Shown here: positions 63,396 to 64,000 of the stretch, in pieces
Numbering within the stretch: position 1 is the first letter of the stretch
Layout of the letters: every line of letters begins with the position of its first letter
Assembly: GCF_005886805.2 (NCBI RefSeq)
Contig: NZ_CP045430.1
Coordinates: 124,001-188,000 of the forward strand
Length of the DNA: 64,000 bases
Direction: 5' to 3'
Source: Pseudoalteromonas rubra
GTDB taxonomy: Bacteria; Pseudomonadota; Gammaproteobacteria; Enterobacterales; Alteromonadaceae
Translations under genes and position numbers: made by a program
Notes under the pieces: model-generated
Databases searched by the model: none
Told to the model about the DNA's origin: nothing
What the model saw: only the letters and a program-made list of their open reading frames with translations

Positions 63396-64000
63396 CTAAG
63401 CCTTAGCCTGTGACTCAGTCAGGTGATGTTGTGCCGCCAGACCTCTGTCTTCGAGGATCACATACAGACACGGTAAGATAAACAACACCAGAAAAGACGA
63501 CGCTGCAATACCAAACAGCAAACTCACCACCAGAGGCTGTAAGATCTGAGCCTGCAAGCTGGTTTCAAGCAGCAATGGTAACATACCCGCAACGGTCGTC
63601 GCTGTGGTAATAAACACCGCCCGAAAACGTTCCCTCGCCGCCTGCACCGCAGCCTGATGCGCATCCAGCCCCTGCTTTTGATGTTCCTTGATATAAGTCA
63701 CCAGCAAGATGGAGTCATTCACCACAATACCGGCCAACGAGACAAACCCCATCATACTTGGAATGGTAAAGTCATATCCCAGCAATACATGTCCCCAGAG
63801 TGCCCCGATCAGCGCCAGGGGGATCGCCAGCATAACCATCACAGGCTCCATATAACTTCTGAACTGAAAACTCAGAATAATAAAAACCCCCACCAGCCCC
63901 ATCAGAAACTTTTTACCAATTGACGACCCTGTGCTGCCACCCTCTTTCACTTCGCCTTCGTAACTCACAGATAATGAGGGATATTCAATCAGTAAAGGGG
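63396..64000 (-). CDS. RND efflux transporter permease subunit, C-terminal part
   Basis: Inner-membrane proton-driven efflux pump of the AcrB/HAE1 family, cut by the right edge; the frame is open through base 64000. About 200 residues are visible, with the C-terminal membrane helices: LGYDFTIPSMMGFVSLAGIV, VNDSILLVTYI, RFRAVFITTATTVAGMLPLL and PCLYVILED. NDSILLV and TTxxGMLPL are typical of the family. Substrate not determinable from this fragment. Confidence 0.92.
   Translation of the reverse strand, partial: PLLIEYPSLSVSYEGEVKEGGSTGSSIGKKFLMGLVGVFIILSFQFRSYMEPVMVMLAIPLALIGALWGHVLLGYDFTIPSMMGFVSLAGIVVNDSILLVTYIKEHQKQGLDAHQAAVQAARERFRAVFITTATTVAGMLPLLLETSLQAQILQPLVVSLLFGIAASSFLVLFILPCLYVILEDRGLAAQHHLTESQAKA

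Overview
The window reads as chromosomal DNA of a marine gammaproteobacterium, most likely Pseudoalteromonas or a close relative. Pointers are an ExoP-type GH3 glucanase beside a laminarinase-type GH16, three large TonB-dependent receptors, TonB receptor/sulfotransferase pairing, a two-subunit bacterioferritin locus, and many two-component and c-di-GMP signalling genes. No rRNA, tRNA, CRISPR array, insertion sequence or prophage is visible. Both edges cut genes: the GH3 C-terminus on the left, an RND efflux pump on the right.

Layout. (1) 1-11856, all minus strand: a beta-glucan utilisation locus. A LytS-like histidine kinase and LytTR response regulator lie upstream of GH16 lipoprotein, TonB-dependent receptor, FucP/GluP-type sugar permease and GH3 lipoprotein. 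(2) 12003-23845: housekeeping and accessory genes: M17 aminopeptidase, LETM1-like membrane protein, TonB receptor plus TPR-sulfotransferase, alpha/beta hydrolase, rlmF, tdk, periplasmic binding protein, and an alkylation-repair pair (ogt and an Ada/AlkA fusion). (3) 24202-25399: ferroxidase-type and haem-type bacterioferritin subunits and bfd, with Fur-like sites. (4) 25731-34082: a 1498-residue beta-propeller/PAS/GGDEF/EAL sensor, a hybrid histidine kinase and a cation diffusion facilitator. (5) 34368-37815: a NERD-domain protein, two paralogous WD40 lipoproteins and a small membrane protein. (6) 37945-44617: a LacI-controlled trehalose-type locus (trehalase, MFS permease, LacI regulator, divergent TonB receptor) with two matching palindromic operators. 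(7) 44699-46093: a long imperfect inverted repeat and three small hypothetical genes.

(8) 46145-54042 is the most notable region: a compact minus-strand operon that looks like a complete class III lanthipeptide pathway. It starts with an unannotated 25-residue precursor gene whose leader carries the class III V-I-E-L-Q box, then a long hairpin, then a LanKC synthetase, an Fe(II)/2-oxoglutarate-type oxygenase, a cytosolic S9 prolyl-oligopeptidase-like protease and an ABC exporter. The last four genes are tightly packed, with ATGA overlaps at two junctions. I infer that the precursor is phosphorylated, dehydrated and cyclised by LanKC, possibly oxidised, trimmed and exported. (9) 54599-57366: a PI-PLC X-domain protein transcribed divergently from that operon, and a secreted zinc-phospholipase-C-like protein converging on it. 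(10) 57685-64000: a PhyH-family protein with an altered metal motif, an Asp/Glu racemase, a phytase-like lipoprotein with a collagen-like stalk, an orphan double-glycine-leader peptide, threonine aldolase, a VOC protein and an RND pump fragment.

All functional calls come from reading motifs and gene order; no database search was run.
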